DNA from: Novosphingobium sp. | GTDB lineage: Bacteria > Pseudomonadota > Alphaproteobacteria > Sphingomonadales > Sphingomonadaceae | NCBI RefSeq assembly: GCF_024642085.1 | Contig: NZ_JAHEBV010000016.1 | Span: 9,366-58,129, forward strand | Reading direction: 5' to 3' | DNA: 48,764 bases | Part shown: positions 1 to 8,359 of the stretch, piece after piece | Layout: each line of letters begins with the position of its first letter | Position numbering within the stretch: position 1 is the stretch's first letter | Notes under the pieces: model-generated | Database searches by the model: none | Told to the model about the DNA's origin: nothing | What the model saw: only the letters and a program-made list of their open reading frames with translations | Position numbers and translations under genes: made by a program

Positions 1-282
1 CAGTTTTATGTGATGGAGCACAAGCCAGAAGACCCGGTGGCAATCAAGGCCGCGCACGAACAATTCGATTTCCTGGAAATCGTCGTGCGGGACGAGGATT
101 ACAAGACCGGCAAGCGCCAGCACCAGGCGTTGCAAAGCGGGCTTATGAAAAACGTGATGTTCGGCCGCAATGAGCGGGGCGGGCAAGTGTTCCATCAGTG
201 GGTCGAGCGGCTGACCAGTGCCAGCGACGACGATCTGGTGCGCATCTTCGCCGCTGAACACGTCGCTGACGCGGCGGAATGA
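1..282 (+). CDS. Rieske aromatic-ring-hydroxylating oxygenase alpha subunit, C-terminal fragment (5' truncated by window edge)
   Basis: The reading frame is open from the first base, so the gene begins outside the window and only its last ~93 codons are seen. The tail (Q-F-Y-V-M-E-H-K, then V-V-R-D-E-D-Y, then F-G-R-N-E-R-G-G-Q and F-H-Q-W-V) matches the C-terminal helix and sheet of the catalytic domain of Rieske oxygenase alpha subunits. The Rieske cluster and mononuclear iron ligands lie upstream and cannot be checked. The stop codon overlaps the start of the following flavoprotein as ATGA, so the two are translationally coupled. A Rieske oxygenase beside a KstD-like enzyme resembles steroid 9-hydroxylase plus delta-1-dehydrogenase pairs, but that assignment is only contextual. 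Confidence 0.75.
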   Translation, partial: QFYVMEHKPEDPVAIKAAHEQFDFLEIVVRDEDYKTGKRQHQALQSGLMKNVMFGRNERGGQVFHQWVERLTSASDDDLVRIFAAEHVADAAE

Positions 283-1928
283 CGGGCCCGGCCAAACGGG
301 TCGTTGTCCTTGGTTCGGGCGGTGCGGGCCTGACAGCTGCGATCGCCGCCCATGACGCCGGTGCCCAAGTTTCGGTCTACGAGAAACACGGTCAGATCGG
401 TGGGACAACCGCGTGGTCGGGCGGGATGGTTTGGATTCCCGGCAACCCGCACGAAGCCGGGCTTGATGTCGAGGACAGCCGCGAAAAGGCGCTGACGTAC
501 CTGATGGGGCTCTCGCACGACATGATCCCGCGCGATATGGCCGAAGCGTTCCTTGATGCCGGCCCGGCGATGATCCGCCATCTTGAGGCGAATGGACCGG
601 TGCAGTTTCGTCCCATCCCCGACTTCCCGGATTACCATGCCGAGCATCCGGGCGGGATGCCGCGCGGCGGTCGCTCGCTCGACTGTCCGCTTTATCCCTT
701 CGAAGAGCTGGGCGAATGGCGGGACCGGGTGACCCGCTCGCCCTATTATCCTGACCCGCGCTATTCGATTTTCGACACGCCGCTGGGCCAGGCACGGCCC
801 GAGCCGGTGGCTGAAGCGGAATTGGAGCGCCGCGCGCAGCAAGACGAGCGCGGCAGCGGCCAGGCGCTGATCGGGCGGCTGCTGCGGGCCTGCCTCGATC
901 GCGGGATCGAACCGGTAACCAGCGCGCGGGCGCTGCGTTTGGTAACCGAGGACGGCGCGGTTCGCGGCGTGATGGTGGAGATCGGCGGGCACGAAAGCTC
1001 CATCGCAGCCGATGCGGTGATCCTCGCCACGGGCGGGTTCGAATGGGACGACGAGCTAAAGCGCGCGTTCCTGCGGGGGCCGATGACCCATCCGGTCTCG
1101 ATCCAGACCAACACCGGGGACGGCCTTAGAATGGCGATGCGGATCGGTGCCCAGCTTGGCAACATGCGCGAGGCCTGGTGGATGCCGGTCCACGAGGTCC
1201 CGCGTGAAGATGTCTCGACCGGAGTGGTGCTGGTCGCCGGGTCGCGCGCGCTGCCGCGCTCGATCATGATTAACCGCAAGGGGCGCCGGTTCGTCAACGA
1301 GGCGGCGAATTACAATGCCTTCGGTGCGGCTTTCCACGAGCATGATGTCAGTGCGTTCGACTATGCCAACCTGCCGTGCTGGCTGGTGTTCGATCAAGGC
1401 TATATCGACCAGTACGGGTTTGGCATGATGGGCGGCGTACCTGGCGAACCGCCGCCGCAGTGGGTGATGCGCGCCGACGGTCTGGCCGAACTGGCGCAGC
1501 GCCTTGGGCTGCCCAGGGGCGCGCTTGAGCAGACAGTTGAACGCTGGAACGGGATGGTCGCAGGCGGCCGCGATGAGGACTTTGCGCGCGGTGAGGCGGC
1601 GCATGACATCTGGTGGGGCGATCCCGACCACCGCGGCAGCGTTTCGGCCACGCTCGGCCCGCTCGAACATGGTCCGTATTACGCAATCGAGATCAAGAGC
1701 GGCGCGCTTGGCACCAAGGGCGGACCCAAGACGGACCGCAACGCCCGGGTGCTCAACGTGGATGGCGCGCCGATCGATGGACTTTATGCAGCAGGCAATG
1801 TGATGGCGAGCGCGATGGGCATGACGTATGGCGGACCGGGCGGCACGATCGCGCCGGGGATGGTGTTCGGGTTTGTCGCCGGGCGCCACGCCGCAGGCGA
1901 TCCGTTCTTTGTAGAGGCCGCAGCATGA
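279..1928 (+). CDS. FAD-dependent 3-ketosteroid delta-1-dehydrogenase-like flavoprotein (549 aa)
   Basis: This is a FAD_binding_2 flavoprotein of the fumarate reductase/KstD family. The dinucleotide motif G12-S-G-G-A-G17 is followed by the ribose-binding Glu at ~36, and a second FAD contact lies near residue 510 (A-A-G-N-V). Family members with a C-terminal Y-x3-G motif, here Y-G-G-P-G, and a central P-D-Y segment (here before P-G-G-M-P-R-G-G-R) introduce a double bond into a cyclic ketone next to the carbonyl. These positions correspond to the catalytic Tyr residues described for KstD, though I cannot align them precisely. No signal peptide is seen, so the enzyme is cytoplasmic. Length fits the family. 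It overlaps neighbours on both sides by 4 bases and has a paralogue at 12601-14223. Substrate is unknown. Confidence 0.85.
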   Translation: MTGPAKRVVVLGSGGAGLTAAIAAHDAGAQVSVYEKHGQIGGTTAWSGGMVWIPGNPHEAGLDVEDSREKALTYLMGLSHDMIPRDMAEAFLDAGPAMIRHLEANGPVQFRPIPDFPDYHAEHPGGMPRGGRSLDCPLYPFEELGEWRDRVTRSPYYPDPRYSIFDTPLGQARPEPVAEAELERRAQQDERGSGQALIGRLLRACLDRGIEPVTSARALRLVTEDGAVRGVMVEIGGHESSIAADAVILATGGFEWDDELKRAFLRGPMTHPVSIQTNTGDGLRMAMRIGAQLGNMREAWWMPVHEVPREDVSTGVVLVAGSRALPRSIMINRKGRRFVNEAANYNAFGAAFHEHDVSAFDYANLPCWLVFDQGYIDQYGFGMMGGVPGEPPPQWVMRADGLAELAQRLGLPRGALEQTVERWNGMVAGGRDEDFARGEAAHDIWWGDPDHRGSVSATLGPLEHGPYYAIEIKSGALGTKGGPKTDRNARVLNVDGAPIDGLYAAGNVMASAMGMTYGGPGGTIAPGMVFGFVAGRHAAGDPFFVEAAA

Positions 1929-2680
1929 GCGGGGCCTATCTGGGCAAGGGCGTTGTCGTCACAGGTGCAGGTGGCGGGATGGGGCGTGCGATCGCGCTGG
2001 CCTTCGCGCGTGAAGGCGCGCACGTGATTGCCGCGGATATCATCGAGGCGGGACTGGCAGAAACGCGCGCGCTGCTTGGCCAGGGCGATGGATCGCTGAC
2101 GACAATGCTGTGCGATGTGCGTGACGAGGCGGGCATTGCAGCGCTGGTGGACAGTGCTGCGATGCGCGCGGGCAGGCTTGACGTGATGGTCAACAACGCC
2201 GCCGTGCTGGGCAGCTGGGTGCCCATCGCCGAGCAGGAGCGCGCGACGCTTGACCTGGTAATCGACGTCAACCTCAAAGGCACGGTGCTGGGCATGAAAC
2301 AGGCGCTGCGCCACATGATCCCAGCGCGCGCGGGAGTGATCATCAACCTGGCTTCGGTGCAAAGCTTTCGCGTCGCGTATCCAGGCGCTGCCTTTTACGC
2401 CGCGAGCAAGGCGGCCGTCGTATCGCTGACCCGGTCAGCGGCGCTTGAAAACGGCCACCATGGTATCCGGGCGGTTGCGATCGCTCCCGGCCCGATCGAC
2501 ACACCGATGCTGCGCAGCACCGGGGGCGATTGGCCGCCACCGATCGTCGAGCAGGTGCCGCTTGGCCGTGTTGGTGAAGCCGGGGAAGTTGCCGCCGCTG
2601 CGCTATGGCTGGCATCTGATGCCGCCTCTTACATCAGCGGGGCAACGCTGCCAGTGGATGGCGGCTGGCTGGCCCCATAG
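1925..2680 (+). CDS. SDR family oxidoreductase (251 aa)
   Basis: This is a classical short-chain dehydrogenase. The cofactor motif T13-G-A-G-G-G-M-G20 is followed by Asp at ~38, which favours NAD. N-N-A-A lies at 90-93, and the catalytic residues are S144, Y158 and K162. The chosen ATG overlaps the flavoprotein stop codon (ATGA). The frame stays open further upstream, but that part is only a shadow of the flavoprotein. It is the third gene of the Rieske-flavoprotein-SDR unit, where it probably oxidises a secondary alcohol or reduces a ketone on the same substrate. The C-terminal V-D-G-G-W motif is complete. Confidence 0.88.
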   Translation: MSGAYLGKGVVVTGAGGGMGRAIALAFAREGAHVIAADIIEAGLAETRALLGQGDGSLTTMLCDVRDEAGIAALVDSAAMRAGRLDVMVNNAAVLGSWVPIAEQERATLDLVIDVNLKGTVLGMKQALRHMIPARAGVIINLASVQSFRVAYPGAAFYAASKAAVVSLTRSAALENGHHGIRAVAIAPGPIDTPMLRSTGGDWPPPIVEQVPLGRVGEAGEVAAAALWLASDAASYISGATLPVDGGWLAP

Positions 2681-2703
2681 AACGGACTGCGGGAGCCGGT
2701 TCA

Positions 2704-3651
2704 TCAGCCAAATGAGGGGCGGTGATTGCTTTCGTTCCAATCGACCCGGCCGGCCCAGTCGCGCATCGTTTCCAGCTTGCCGTCCAGTTCGGGGAAGCGT
2801 TCGTAGACGTGGTCCATATCGACCGCGAAGGGCCGCGTCGGCGCGGTGTTGTTGTATTCGTAGAAGGCGGCGATCCCGGCGGCAAAGGCGTCACGTTCAG
2901 CCTCGGCCATGTTGTCGCCCGCTGCGTCGACCAGATAGCGACCAAACTCTGCCGGCGTGCACGGATCATATTTGATCGGTTTGCCCAGGGTATCGGACAG
3001 GATCTGGGTCACCTGCTTGCCGACCAGCCGCTCCGGCCCGCCGATGTTGACCCAGGCGCCTTCCATATCGGGCCGTTCGAGCGAGGCGAGCATGAACCGC
3101 GCGACATCATCGAGGCTGATCCAGTTGGCTTCCAGCGACGGGTTGTGCGGATAGACGTAGCGCCCCTCGTTCATGATGAACGGGCGCGCCCAGTTGGTCA
3201 GTAGGTTATCCATGAACAGCACTGATCCGAACACCGTGCCTGGCGCACCTGAGCGCCACAGGGCGTTGATCCCCGCCGTGTTGCCAGCGTAAGTATGGGC
3301 ATCGCCGGGCTTGTCGGGGATCCAGCTTGACGTGTTCCAAACCACGCGTTTGACATTCAGGGCTGCAGCCGCAGCGCCGATCTGGCCGACCAGCACTGCC
3401 CGGTCGGCGCGGGCCTGCAGCGGATGGGTGTAGAACACAAAGTCGCTCCCTTCGAGCGCGGGGCGGTAACTGTCCTGATCGTAAAGGTCGATCGGGCGTA
3501 CTTCGACCGTTTCGACACCCGGGAACGATGATCCGGCAAAGGGATCGGCGCTGCGCGACAGGGCCCTGACATCATAACCTGCTGCCAGTGCTTGCCGCAC
3601 CTGCGCCATGCCTTGCCGTCCGCTTGCCCCTACCACCGTAATCAGTGCCAT
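2704..3651 (-). CDS. NmrA-like NAD(P)-binding protein (315 aa)
   Basis: The N-terminal Rossmann motif G-A-S-G-R-Q-G (residues 8-14) and the absence of an SDR Y-x3-K active site place this in the atypical SDR / NmrA family. Members act as NAD(P)H-dependent isoflavone-type reductases or as redox-sensing proteins. The rest has the usual pattern (W-N-T-S-S-W after the fourth strand, then a C-terminal substrate domain). It is convergent with the preceding SDR, with 23 bases between the stops. A paralogue of similar length lies at 33060-33977 and shares the F/Y-R-F/E-Y-N-x-T/Q segment near the C-terminus, so the pathway uses two such proteins. Enzyme or regulator cannot be decided from sequence. 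Confidence 0.75.
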   Translation of the reverse strand: MALITVVGASGRQGMAQVRQALAAGYDVRALSRSADPFAGSSFPGVETVEVRPIDLYDQDSYRPALEGSDFVFYTHPLQARADRAVLVGQIGAAAAALNVKRVVWNTSSWIPDKPGDAHTYAGNTAGINALWRSGAPGTVFGSVLFMDNLLTNWARPFIMNEGRYVYPHNPSLEANWISLDDVARFMLASLERPDMEGAWVNIGGPERLVGKQVTQILSDTLGKPIKYDPCTPAEFGRYLVDAAGDNMAEAERDAFAAGIAAFYEYNNTAPTRPFAVDMDHVYERFPELDGKLETMRDWAGRVDWNESNHRPSFG

Positions 3652-3779
3652 CGCCTGCTTCCTTGTTCCGCGTGATTGCCTGACCCTAGGGCATCGCTGC
3701 GCGGCGCGCGCTCGGCGAAATTGATAGCCGTGCAGATCGGGGTTTGCCCCTATGGTCGGTGGGCAGAGGGAGAACGATC

Positions 3780-4781
3780 GTGGTCAACCGTTTCTGGAGA
3801 CTGGATACTCGGCCGGCCGGCAATGATTTCGCCGCGGCGCTTTCGCTGCAGCATGGCGCATTGGCCGAAGTACAGGATGGCGAGATCGTGATCCGCAATC
3901 GCTGGTTGTCGATGGATGCCGGTACCCGAATGTGGATGACCGACCGCACCGATGGCTATCAGCCGCCTTTGCCACTAGGCGCGCCGATGATGGGGCTGGT
4001 GCTGGGCGAAGTGATCGCATCGCGCACAGCCGGCTTTGCCGCGGGCGATCTCGTTCGCGCGTTCGGAACATGGAGCGATTACAGTGTGGTCGACCCGGTC
4101 ATGGCCGGTGCGGTAAAGCTTGATCCCTCGGTTGCGGACCTGCGCGATTATTTCGGGCCGCTGGGCATGAACGGCTGGACCGCGCTGTGGGGTGTGGAGC
4201 GGACCGGCGCAACGCAGACGGGCGAGGCGCTGGTCGTTTCCGCTGCAGCCGGGGCGACCGGGCTTCTTGCTTGCCAGATTGGCCGGATCCTTGGCGGTGA
4301 GGTTTACGGCATCGCCGGCGGCACGGAAAAGTGTGCGATGCTGGTTGATCAATTCGGCATTGCCGGCGCCTTCGATTATCGCGCGCCAAAATTGCGCGAG
4401 CGCCTTGCGGGAATTGATGGCGGGATCGACGTTTATTTCGACAATGTCGGCGGGCCGATCCTGGAGGACGTACTGGCCAACATGGCGCTTTACGGGCGCG
4501 TTGCTGTTTGCGGCCTGATCGCGGAATACACCGCTGATCAGCCGCGCGGTCCGGCAAACTTTGATCAGGTGTTGATGCGGCGGTTGCGGATCGAAGGGTT
4601 CTTCTCGCCCGATTTCATGGATCAGGGCGCGGCGCTGACCGACCGGCTGCGCGGCTGGGTGGATCGCGGGCTGCTTGCCATGCCATATGACGTCACAGCA
4701 GGGCTTGAAAACACGCTGACGGCCTATGCCAAGCTGTTCACCGGCAGCAATGTCGGCAAAGTGATGGTGGAGATTGATTGA
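3780..4781 (+). CDS. Zinc-free MDR family NADP-dependent oxidoreductase (333 aa)
   Basis: This is a medium-chain reductase of the leukotriene B4 dehydrogenase / CurA / prostaglandin reductase type, which reduces activated C=C bonds with NADPH. The nucleotide-binding segment A-A-A-G-A-T-G-L and the following G-I-A-G-G-T-E-K are typical. No zinc ligands are seen. The GTG start at 3780 is chosen because a G-G-G-A-G ribosome-binding site lies a few bases upstream and the product then begins M-V-N-R-F-W, as paralogues do. The frame extends back to 3744 without such a site. The stop overlaps the next ATG by one base (TGATG). Two further members of this family lie at 16802-17803 and 21564-22577. Confidence 0.85.
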   Translation: MVNRFWRLDTRPAGNDFAAALSLQHGALAEVQDGEIVIRNRWLSMDAGTRMWMTDRTDGYQPPLPLGAPMMGLVLGEVIASRTAGFAAGDLVRAFGTWSDYSVVDPVMAGAVKLDPSVADLRDYFGPLGMNGWTALWGVERTGATQTGEALVVSAAAGATGLLACQIGRILGGEVYGIAGGTEKCAMLVDQFGIAGAFDYRAPKLRERLAGIDGGIDVYFDNVGGPILEDVLANMALYGRVAVCGLIAEYTADQPRGPANFDQVLMRRLRIEGFFSPDFMDQGAALTDRLRGWVDRGLLAMPYDVTAGLENTLTAYAKLFTGSNVGKVMVEID

Positions 4782-5317
4782 TGGGACTGAGCCTTGAGGA
4801 CAAGGATGCGATCCGCGATGTGCTGACGGTCTATGCCCATGCGATCGACCGGCGCCGCTGGGACCTGATGCCGCAGCTGTTCCATCCCGATGGAACCTTC
4901 GCCTTCGGCCCGGTCCAGGGCGGTTGGCAGCAATTCGTCGAACAGGCCCGCGGCGTGATCGAACCGTGCGTCGCGACCCATCATCAGCTTGGCCAGGTTT
5001 TGATCACTGCCGATGGCCCGGATGCGGCGCAGGCTGAAACATACATGACCGCGATGCACATCGTGCCCGCCGGGTATCCATTGACCACGGTTTTTCCCGA
5101 TCGGGGCGAGGACTATTCGGCAATCATTGCCGGACGCTATGTCGACCGGCTTGTGCGCCATGATGGGGGCTGGCGGATCATGCAGCGTATCGGCATCTAT
5201 GACTGGCGCGAGTTTCGCACGATTGGCGAGGCCAGCCTGTCGGCAGTGCCGGACGATGCCCGCGGCGCACATCACGCCGGGGATCCTGCATGGGCAGTGG
5301 CGCAGGCGTTTTACTGA
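4781..5317 (+). CDS. NTF2/SnoaL-like domain protein (178 aa)
   Basis: This is a small alpha+beta cone-fold protein of the SnoaL_4 / nuclear transport factor 2 superfamily, which includes ketosteroid isomerase, dehydratases and hydroxylating-enzyme beta subunits. The opening D-K-D-A-I-R-D-V-L-T-V-Y-A-H-A-I-D helix, the F-H-P-D-G-T strand and the late G-G-W-R-I-M-Q-R are characteristic. The ATG at 4781 shares its A with the stop of the MDR reductase, so the two are coupled. A TTG one codon earlier is also possible. A role as isomerase or dehydratase on the product of the reductase is plausible, but catalytic residues cannot be named. Confidence 0.75.
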   Translation: MGLSLEDKDAIRDVLTVYAHAIDRRRWDLMPQLFHPDGTFAFGPVQGGWQQFVEQARGVIEPCVATHHQLGQVLITADGPDAAQAETYMTAMHIVPAGYPLTTVFPDRGEDYSAIIAGRYVDRLVRHDGGWRIMQRIGIYDWREFRTIGEASLSAVPDDARGAHHAGDPAWAVAQAFY

Positions 5318-5324
5318 AGGCCGG

Positions 5325-5735
5325 TCAACTGCTGGCCAGGATCGTGTAAACCCCGGTCATTGTCATCACCACTTCATTGCCACGGCGGATTTCGCCGCTG
5401 GCATAGGCTATGCGCTTGCCTTTGCGGTCAAGCCGGCAGCGCGCCTCCAGCCAGTCTCCTGTGCGGGTGCCGGACAGGAAGTTGACTGTCAGCGAATTGG
5501 ACACGACCTGCAATTGCGGGCGCTCGCTGTCATGGACGATGAATGACAGCGCCACGTCGGCAAAGGTTGCCAGCACCCCGCCGTGTGCAACGCCGACATA
5601 GTTGGCGTGGCTTTCGGTCACGCGCAGGCCGATTTGGCGTCCTTCTTCGCCGCGTCCCAGGTAATAGGGACCGGACAGGTGCAGAAAGCCGGGAGAGAAA
5701 TCGGCTGGCACAAAACCGGCGGGAACATCGTTCAT
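5325..5735 (-). CDS. PaaI-type hotdog-fold thioesterase (136 aa)
   Basis: The central H-G-G-V-L-A-T-F-A-D motif is the signature of the PaaI / 4HBT hotdog thioesterase family, with the Asp on the long helix. These enzymes hydrolyse acyl-CoA thioesters in the cytoplasm, often to rescue CoA from stalled pathway intermediates. A G-A-G-G-T-G-A ribosome-binding site precedes the start. The gene is divergent from the CoA ligase at 5836, with a 100-base intergenic region carrying inverted repeats, so the pair may share regulation and form an acyl-CoA make/release couple. It is convergent with the NTF2-like gene, with 7 bases between the stops. Confidence 0.82.
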   Translation of the reverse strand: MNDVPAGFVPADFSPGFLHLSGPYYLGRGEEGRQIGLRVTESHANYVGVAHGGVLATFADVALSFIVHDSERPQLQVVSNSLTVNFLSGTRTGDWLEARCRLDRKGKRIAYASGEIRRGNEVVMTMTGVYTILASS

Positions 5736-5780
5736 CAGTCACCTCGATATGCGCACCGTGGCGCAAGACTGCGGCGGGCA

Positions 5781-5796
5781 GCACTATGAATAGTGC
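5781..5796. promoter_or_regulatory. Perfect inverted repeat, candidate operator
   Basis: GCACTAT-GA-ATAGTGC has two 7-base arms around a 2-base centre. It lies in the middle of the 100-base divergent region between the thioesterase and CoA-ligase genes, the position expected for a dimeric repressor or activator site. The regulator is unknown. Confidence 0.45.
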
Positions 5797-5809
5797 CAAT
5801 GGCCGCTAG

Positions 5810-5834
5810 GTGCCAAGTTCCTAGACACTGGCAC
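5810..5834. promoter_or_regulatory. GTGCCA-N13-TGGCAC inverted repeat upstream of CoA ligase
   Basis: The arms GTGCCA (5810-5815) and TGGCAC (5829-5834) flank 13 bases and end just before the ATG at 5836. A second GTGCCAA copy starts at 5793, 17 bases before the one at 5810, overlapping the end of the palindrome at 5781-5796. No clear ribosome-binding site is seen here, so the element may act in translation as well as transcription. Confidence 0.35.
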
Positions 5835-5835
5835 G

Positions 5836-7446
5836 ATGGCACAAACCCAAGCAGAGGCAGGGCCGCTGGCGCCTGAATATCAGACCGTGGCCGCAGCGGT
5901 ACGCGCGCATGCGCAGGGCAACCCTGATGGCATGGCGTTCACCTTTGGCGACGAGGTGATGTCCTTTGCCGGCCTCGATAGCGGCGCGAACCGTGCGGCC
6001 AATGGCTTGCTGGCGCTGGGTTTGGGCAAGGGCGACCGGATCGCTTACCTCGGCAAGAACATCCACCTGTACTTTGAAGTACTGCTGGGCGCGCTCAAGA
6101 TCGGGGCGGTGATGACCCCGGTCAACTGGCGGCTTGCCCCGCCCGAACTGGTCTATGTGCTGGGCGATTGCCAGGCCAGAGTGCTGTTCGTCGGCGCAGG
6201 CTTTGCCGATCTTGTGGCCAAGGCGCTGCCCGACTTGCCGCACATCGAGAAGATTATCGGCATCGATGCACCGGACATGGCGGCGACCGACTACCGCACT
6301 TGGCGCGATCAGTTTGCAGCAGGCGATCCGCACCGCGAAAGCGGGATAGAGGATGACGCGATCCAGCTTTACACCTCGGGCACCACCGGCTTCCCCAAAG
6401 GCGCGATTTTGACCAACCGCTCGATCCTCGCTTCGCGCCCTTCGGCCGTCGCGCCGGAAGACTTGCGCCCGTGGCAAGTGCCGATCCCGGGCGAAGTCAC
6501 GCTGCTGGCCATGCCGTGCTTCCACATCAGCGGTACCGGGACAGGGCTTGGCTCGATGTTCGCCGGGACAGGCGCGATCGTGCTGCCCGAATATGATCCG
6601 GCCAAGGCGCTTGAAATGATCGAAACCTATCCGATCTCAAAAATCTTCATGGTGCCGGCCGCGATCCAGATCATGCTCAACCATCCGCGGGTGGCTGAGG
6701 TCGATTTCGGGCGGCTCAAGTTCATCACCTATGGCGCTTCGCCGATCCCGCTCGATCTGATGCGCGCGGCGATGGACCGGTTCGGCTGCGGTTTCGTGCA
6801 GATGTACGGGATGACCGAAACCAGCGGCACGATCGTGACGCTCGACCCCGAAGATCACGTCAGCGAAGGCAGCCCGCGGATGCGCTCGGTGGGCAAGCCG
6901 CTGCCCGGGGTGGAAATCAAGATCATCGACACCGCAGGGGTCCAGGTCGGCCCGCGCGTGGTGGGCGAAATTGCCACCCGCAGCGTCAAGAACATGAAGG
7001 GCTACTGGAACAAGCCCGATGCAACCGCGACCACAATCGACGCCGAAGGCTGGCTGCGCACAGGCGATGCCGGATACCTTGACGAAGACGGCTATCTCTA
7101 CATTCACGACCGGGTGAAGGATATGATCATTTCAGGCGGCGAAAATGTTTATCCGGCGGAAGTGGAAAACGCGATCTATTCGCACCCAAAGGTCGGCGAC
7201 GTCGCCGTGATCGGCGTGCCCGACGCCAAGTGGGGCGAGGCGGTCAAGGCCTGCGTCGTGGTCAAGCCCGGCCAGGCGCTGAGTGAGGCCGAGGTCATCG
7301 CCCATGCCCGCCAGCACGTTGCCGGGTACAAATGCCCCAAGACCGTCGATTTCATTCCCGCGCTACCCCGCAATCCTTCGGGCAAGGTACTGCGCCGGGA
7401 ATTGCGCGCGCCCTATTGGGAGGGGCGCGACCGCGCGGTGAATTGA
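5836..7446 (+). CDS. Acyl-CoA ligase, AMP-forming (536 aa)
   Basis: This ANL superfamily enzyme activates a carboxylic acid to its CoA thioester through an acyl-adenylate. The P-loop Y-T-S-G-T-T-G-F-P-K-G lies at ~179-189. It is followed by M-Y-G-M-T-E-T-S-G (A5), the W-L-R-T-G-D-A-G-Y hinge segment (A7-A8) with D-R-V-K-D-M-I-I-S-G-G-E-N-V-Y-P, and a C-terminal P-S-G-K-V-L-R-R containing the catalytic Lys. Length is normal for long-chain or polycyclic-acid ligases. It is the only CoA ligase in the window, so it probably starts the side-chain beta-oxidation completed by the acyl-CoA dehydrogenases and aldolase pair of 24656-30039. The upstream region carries two inverted repeats and no obvious ribosome-binding site. 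Confidence 0.9.
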   Translation: MAQTQAEAGPLAPEYQTVAAAVRAHAQGNPDGMAFTFGDEVMSFAGLDSGANRAANGLLALGLGKGDRIAYLGKNIHLYFEVLLGALKIGAVMTPVNWRLAPPELVYVLGDCQARVLFVGAGFADLVAKALPDLPHIEKIIGIDAPDMAATDYRTWRDQFAAGDPHRESGIEDDAIQLYTSGTTGFPKGAILTNRSILASRPSAVAPEDLRPWQVPIPGEVTLLAMPCFHISGTGTGLGSMFAGTGAIVLPEYDPAKALEMIETYPISKIFMVPAAIQIMLNHPRVAEVDFGRLKFITYGASPIPLDLMRAAMDRFGCGFVQMYGMTETSGTIVTLDPEDHVSEGSPRMRSVGKPLPGVEIKIIDTAGVQVGPRVVGEIATRSVKNMKGYWNKPDATATTIDAEGWLRTGDAGYLDEDGYLYIHDRVKDMIISGGENVYPAEVENAIYSHPKVGDVAVIGVPDAKWGEAVKACVVVKPGQALSEAEVIAHARQHVAGYKCPKTVDFIPALPRNPSGKVLRRELRAPYWEGRDRAVN

Positions 7447-7453
7447 TCGCTCG

Positions 7454-7975
7454 ATGCTCCATCCGCCACGCCAGGTTGCCTACTTCGTGCCGGATATCGC
7501 GGCGGCAGCGCGCGCGCATCACGATGCCTTCGGGTCGGGGCCGTTCTTTTTGATCGAACACATCGCGCTGTCGCGGTCGGAGCATCGCGGTATGCCGCGC
7601 ACTCTCGATCACAGCAGCGCTTACGGCCAGTGGGGCGATGTGATGGTCGAGTTTGTGCAGCAGCATAACCCGGACCGCAGCGCCTATCATGACATGTTCC
7701 CGCATGGCGGCGGCGGGCAGGGCCTGCACCATATCGCGCTGTTCGTGGATAACCTTGCCGCGGCGGTAGAGCGTCACGCCGCGGCTGGCCGTCCGCTGGC
7801 GCAATGGTGCGAAACGCAGAGCGGCACCGCCTTTGCCTTCGTCGATGCTCGGGCGCAGCTGGGTCATATGATCGAGCTTTATGAGCCAAGCGACCAGCTC
7901 ACCGGGTTTTACGCCATGATCGAAGCGGCGGCCCAGGGTTGGGACAGGCGCGATCCAGTGCGCCGCATCGGATAG
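7454..7975 (+). CDS. VOC family protein (173 aa)
   Basis: This is a vicinal-oxygen-chelate (glyoxalase/dioxygenase fold) protein. The first beta-alpha module starts V-A-Y-F-V-P-D-I, and a second G-L-H-H-I-A-L-F-V-D-N-L module carries a metal-type His. A late G-H-M-I-E-L-Y-E supplies a His/Glu pair, consistent with a metal site. A paralogue at 30987-31520 shares the G-P-F-F-L-x-E/M-x-I-A-L segment and the C-terminal W-D-x3-P-V-R-x-x-G, so both probably act on related pathway compounds, perhaps as epimerase, isomerase or lyase. It lies 7 bases after the CoA ligase in the same operon. Confidence 0.78.
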   Translation: MLHPPRQVAYFVPDIAAAARAHHDAFGSGPFFLIEHIALSRSEHRGMPRTLDHSSAYGQWGDVMVEFVQQHNPDRSAYHDMFPHGGGGQGLHHIALFVDNLAAAVERHAAAGRPLAQWCETQSGTAFAFVDARAQLGHMIELYEPSDQLTGFYAMIEAAAQGWDRRDPVRRIG

Positions 7976-8002
7976 CTGTAGACCAGGAAAGGGAGTGGAA
8001 AC

Positions 8003-8359
8003 ATGCCGGGAGAAGCGCAAAATGTGATCGAGCGGTTCTGGGCCGTGCAGGACAGCGGGGATTACACCCGCCTGGTCGATCTGTTCGCCGAAGACGCGGT
8101 AATCGAAGACCCGGTCTATGGAACGTACCGCGGGCGCGAGGAAATCCGCGCGTTCATGACCAAGATGGTCGCGGTGATGGGCGAAATGAAAATCACCTTC
8201 ACTCTGGATGAGGTGTGCGGCGATGAACATGCGGTTTGGTCGCGCTGGACGATGCATTCGCCCGCCGGATCGCGCGGCGGGTGCGGCATCTACAAGGTGC
8301 GCGGCGGAAAGCTGACGTATTATCGCGATTATATGGACCCGGCGGAAAGCGAAGCCTAG
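8003..8359 (+). CDS. NTF2/SnoaL-like protein (118 aa)
   Basis: The start is set by a strong A-A-A-G-G-G-A-G-T-G-G ribosome-binding site. The N-terminal helix N-V-I-E-R-F-W-A-V-Q-D-S-G-D-Y-T-R-L-V-D-L-F-A-E-D-A-V-I-E-D-P-V and the next Y-R-G-R-E-E-I-R-A-F are the SnoaL / limonene-epoxide-hydrolase-like signature. It could be an isomerase, hydrolase or cyclase. It is third in the CoA ligase-VOC-NTF2 unit. Its stop overlaps the stop of the convergent gene at 8356-8664 by 4 bases (CTAG). Confidence 0.75.
   Translation: MPGEAQNVIERFWAVQDSGDYTRLVDLFAEDAVIEDPVYGTYRGREEIRAFMTKMVAVMGEMKITFTLDEVCGDEHAVWSRWTMHSPAGSRGGCGIYKVRGGKLTYYRDYMDPAESEA

Noticed and set aside
1613..1924. Upstream extension of the SDR at 1925
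   Set aside because: These codons lie inside the flavoprotein in another frame and are Arg-rich; the ATGA overlap at 1925 gives the correct SDR N-terminus.
3684..3691. CCCTAGGG palindrome between the NmrA-like and MDR genes
   Set aside because: Only 8 bases with no second copy nearby; likely to occur by chance at this GC content.
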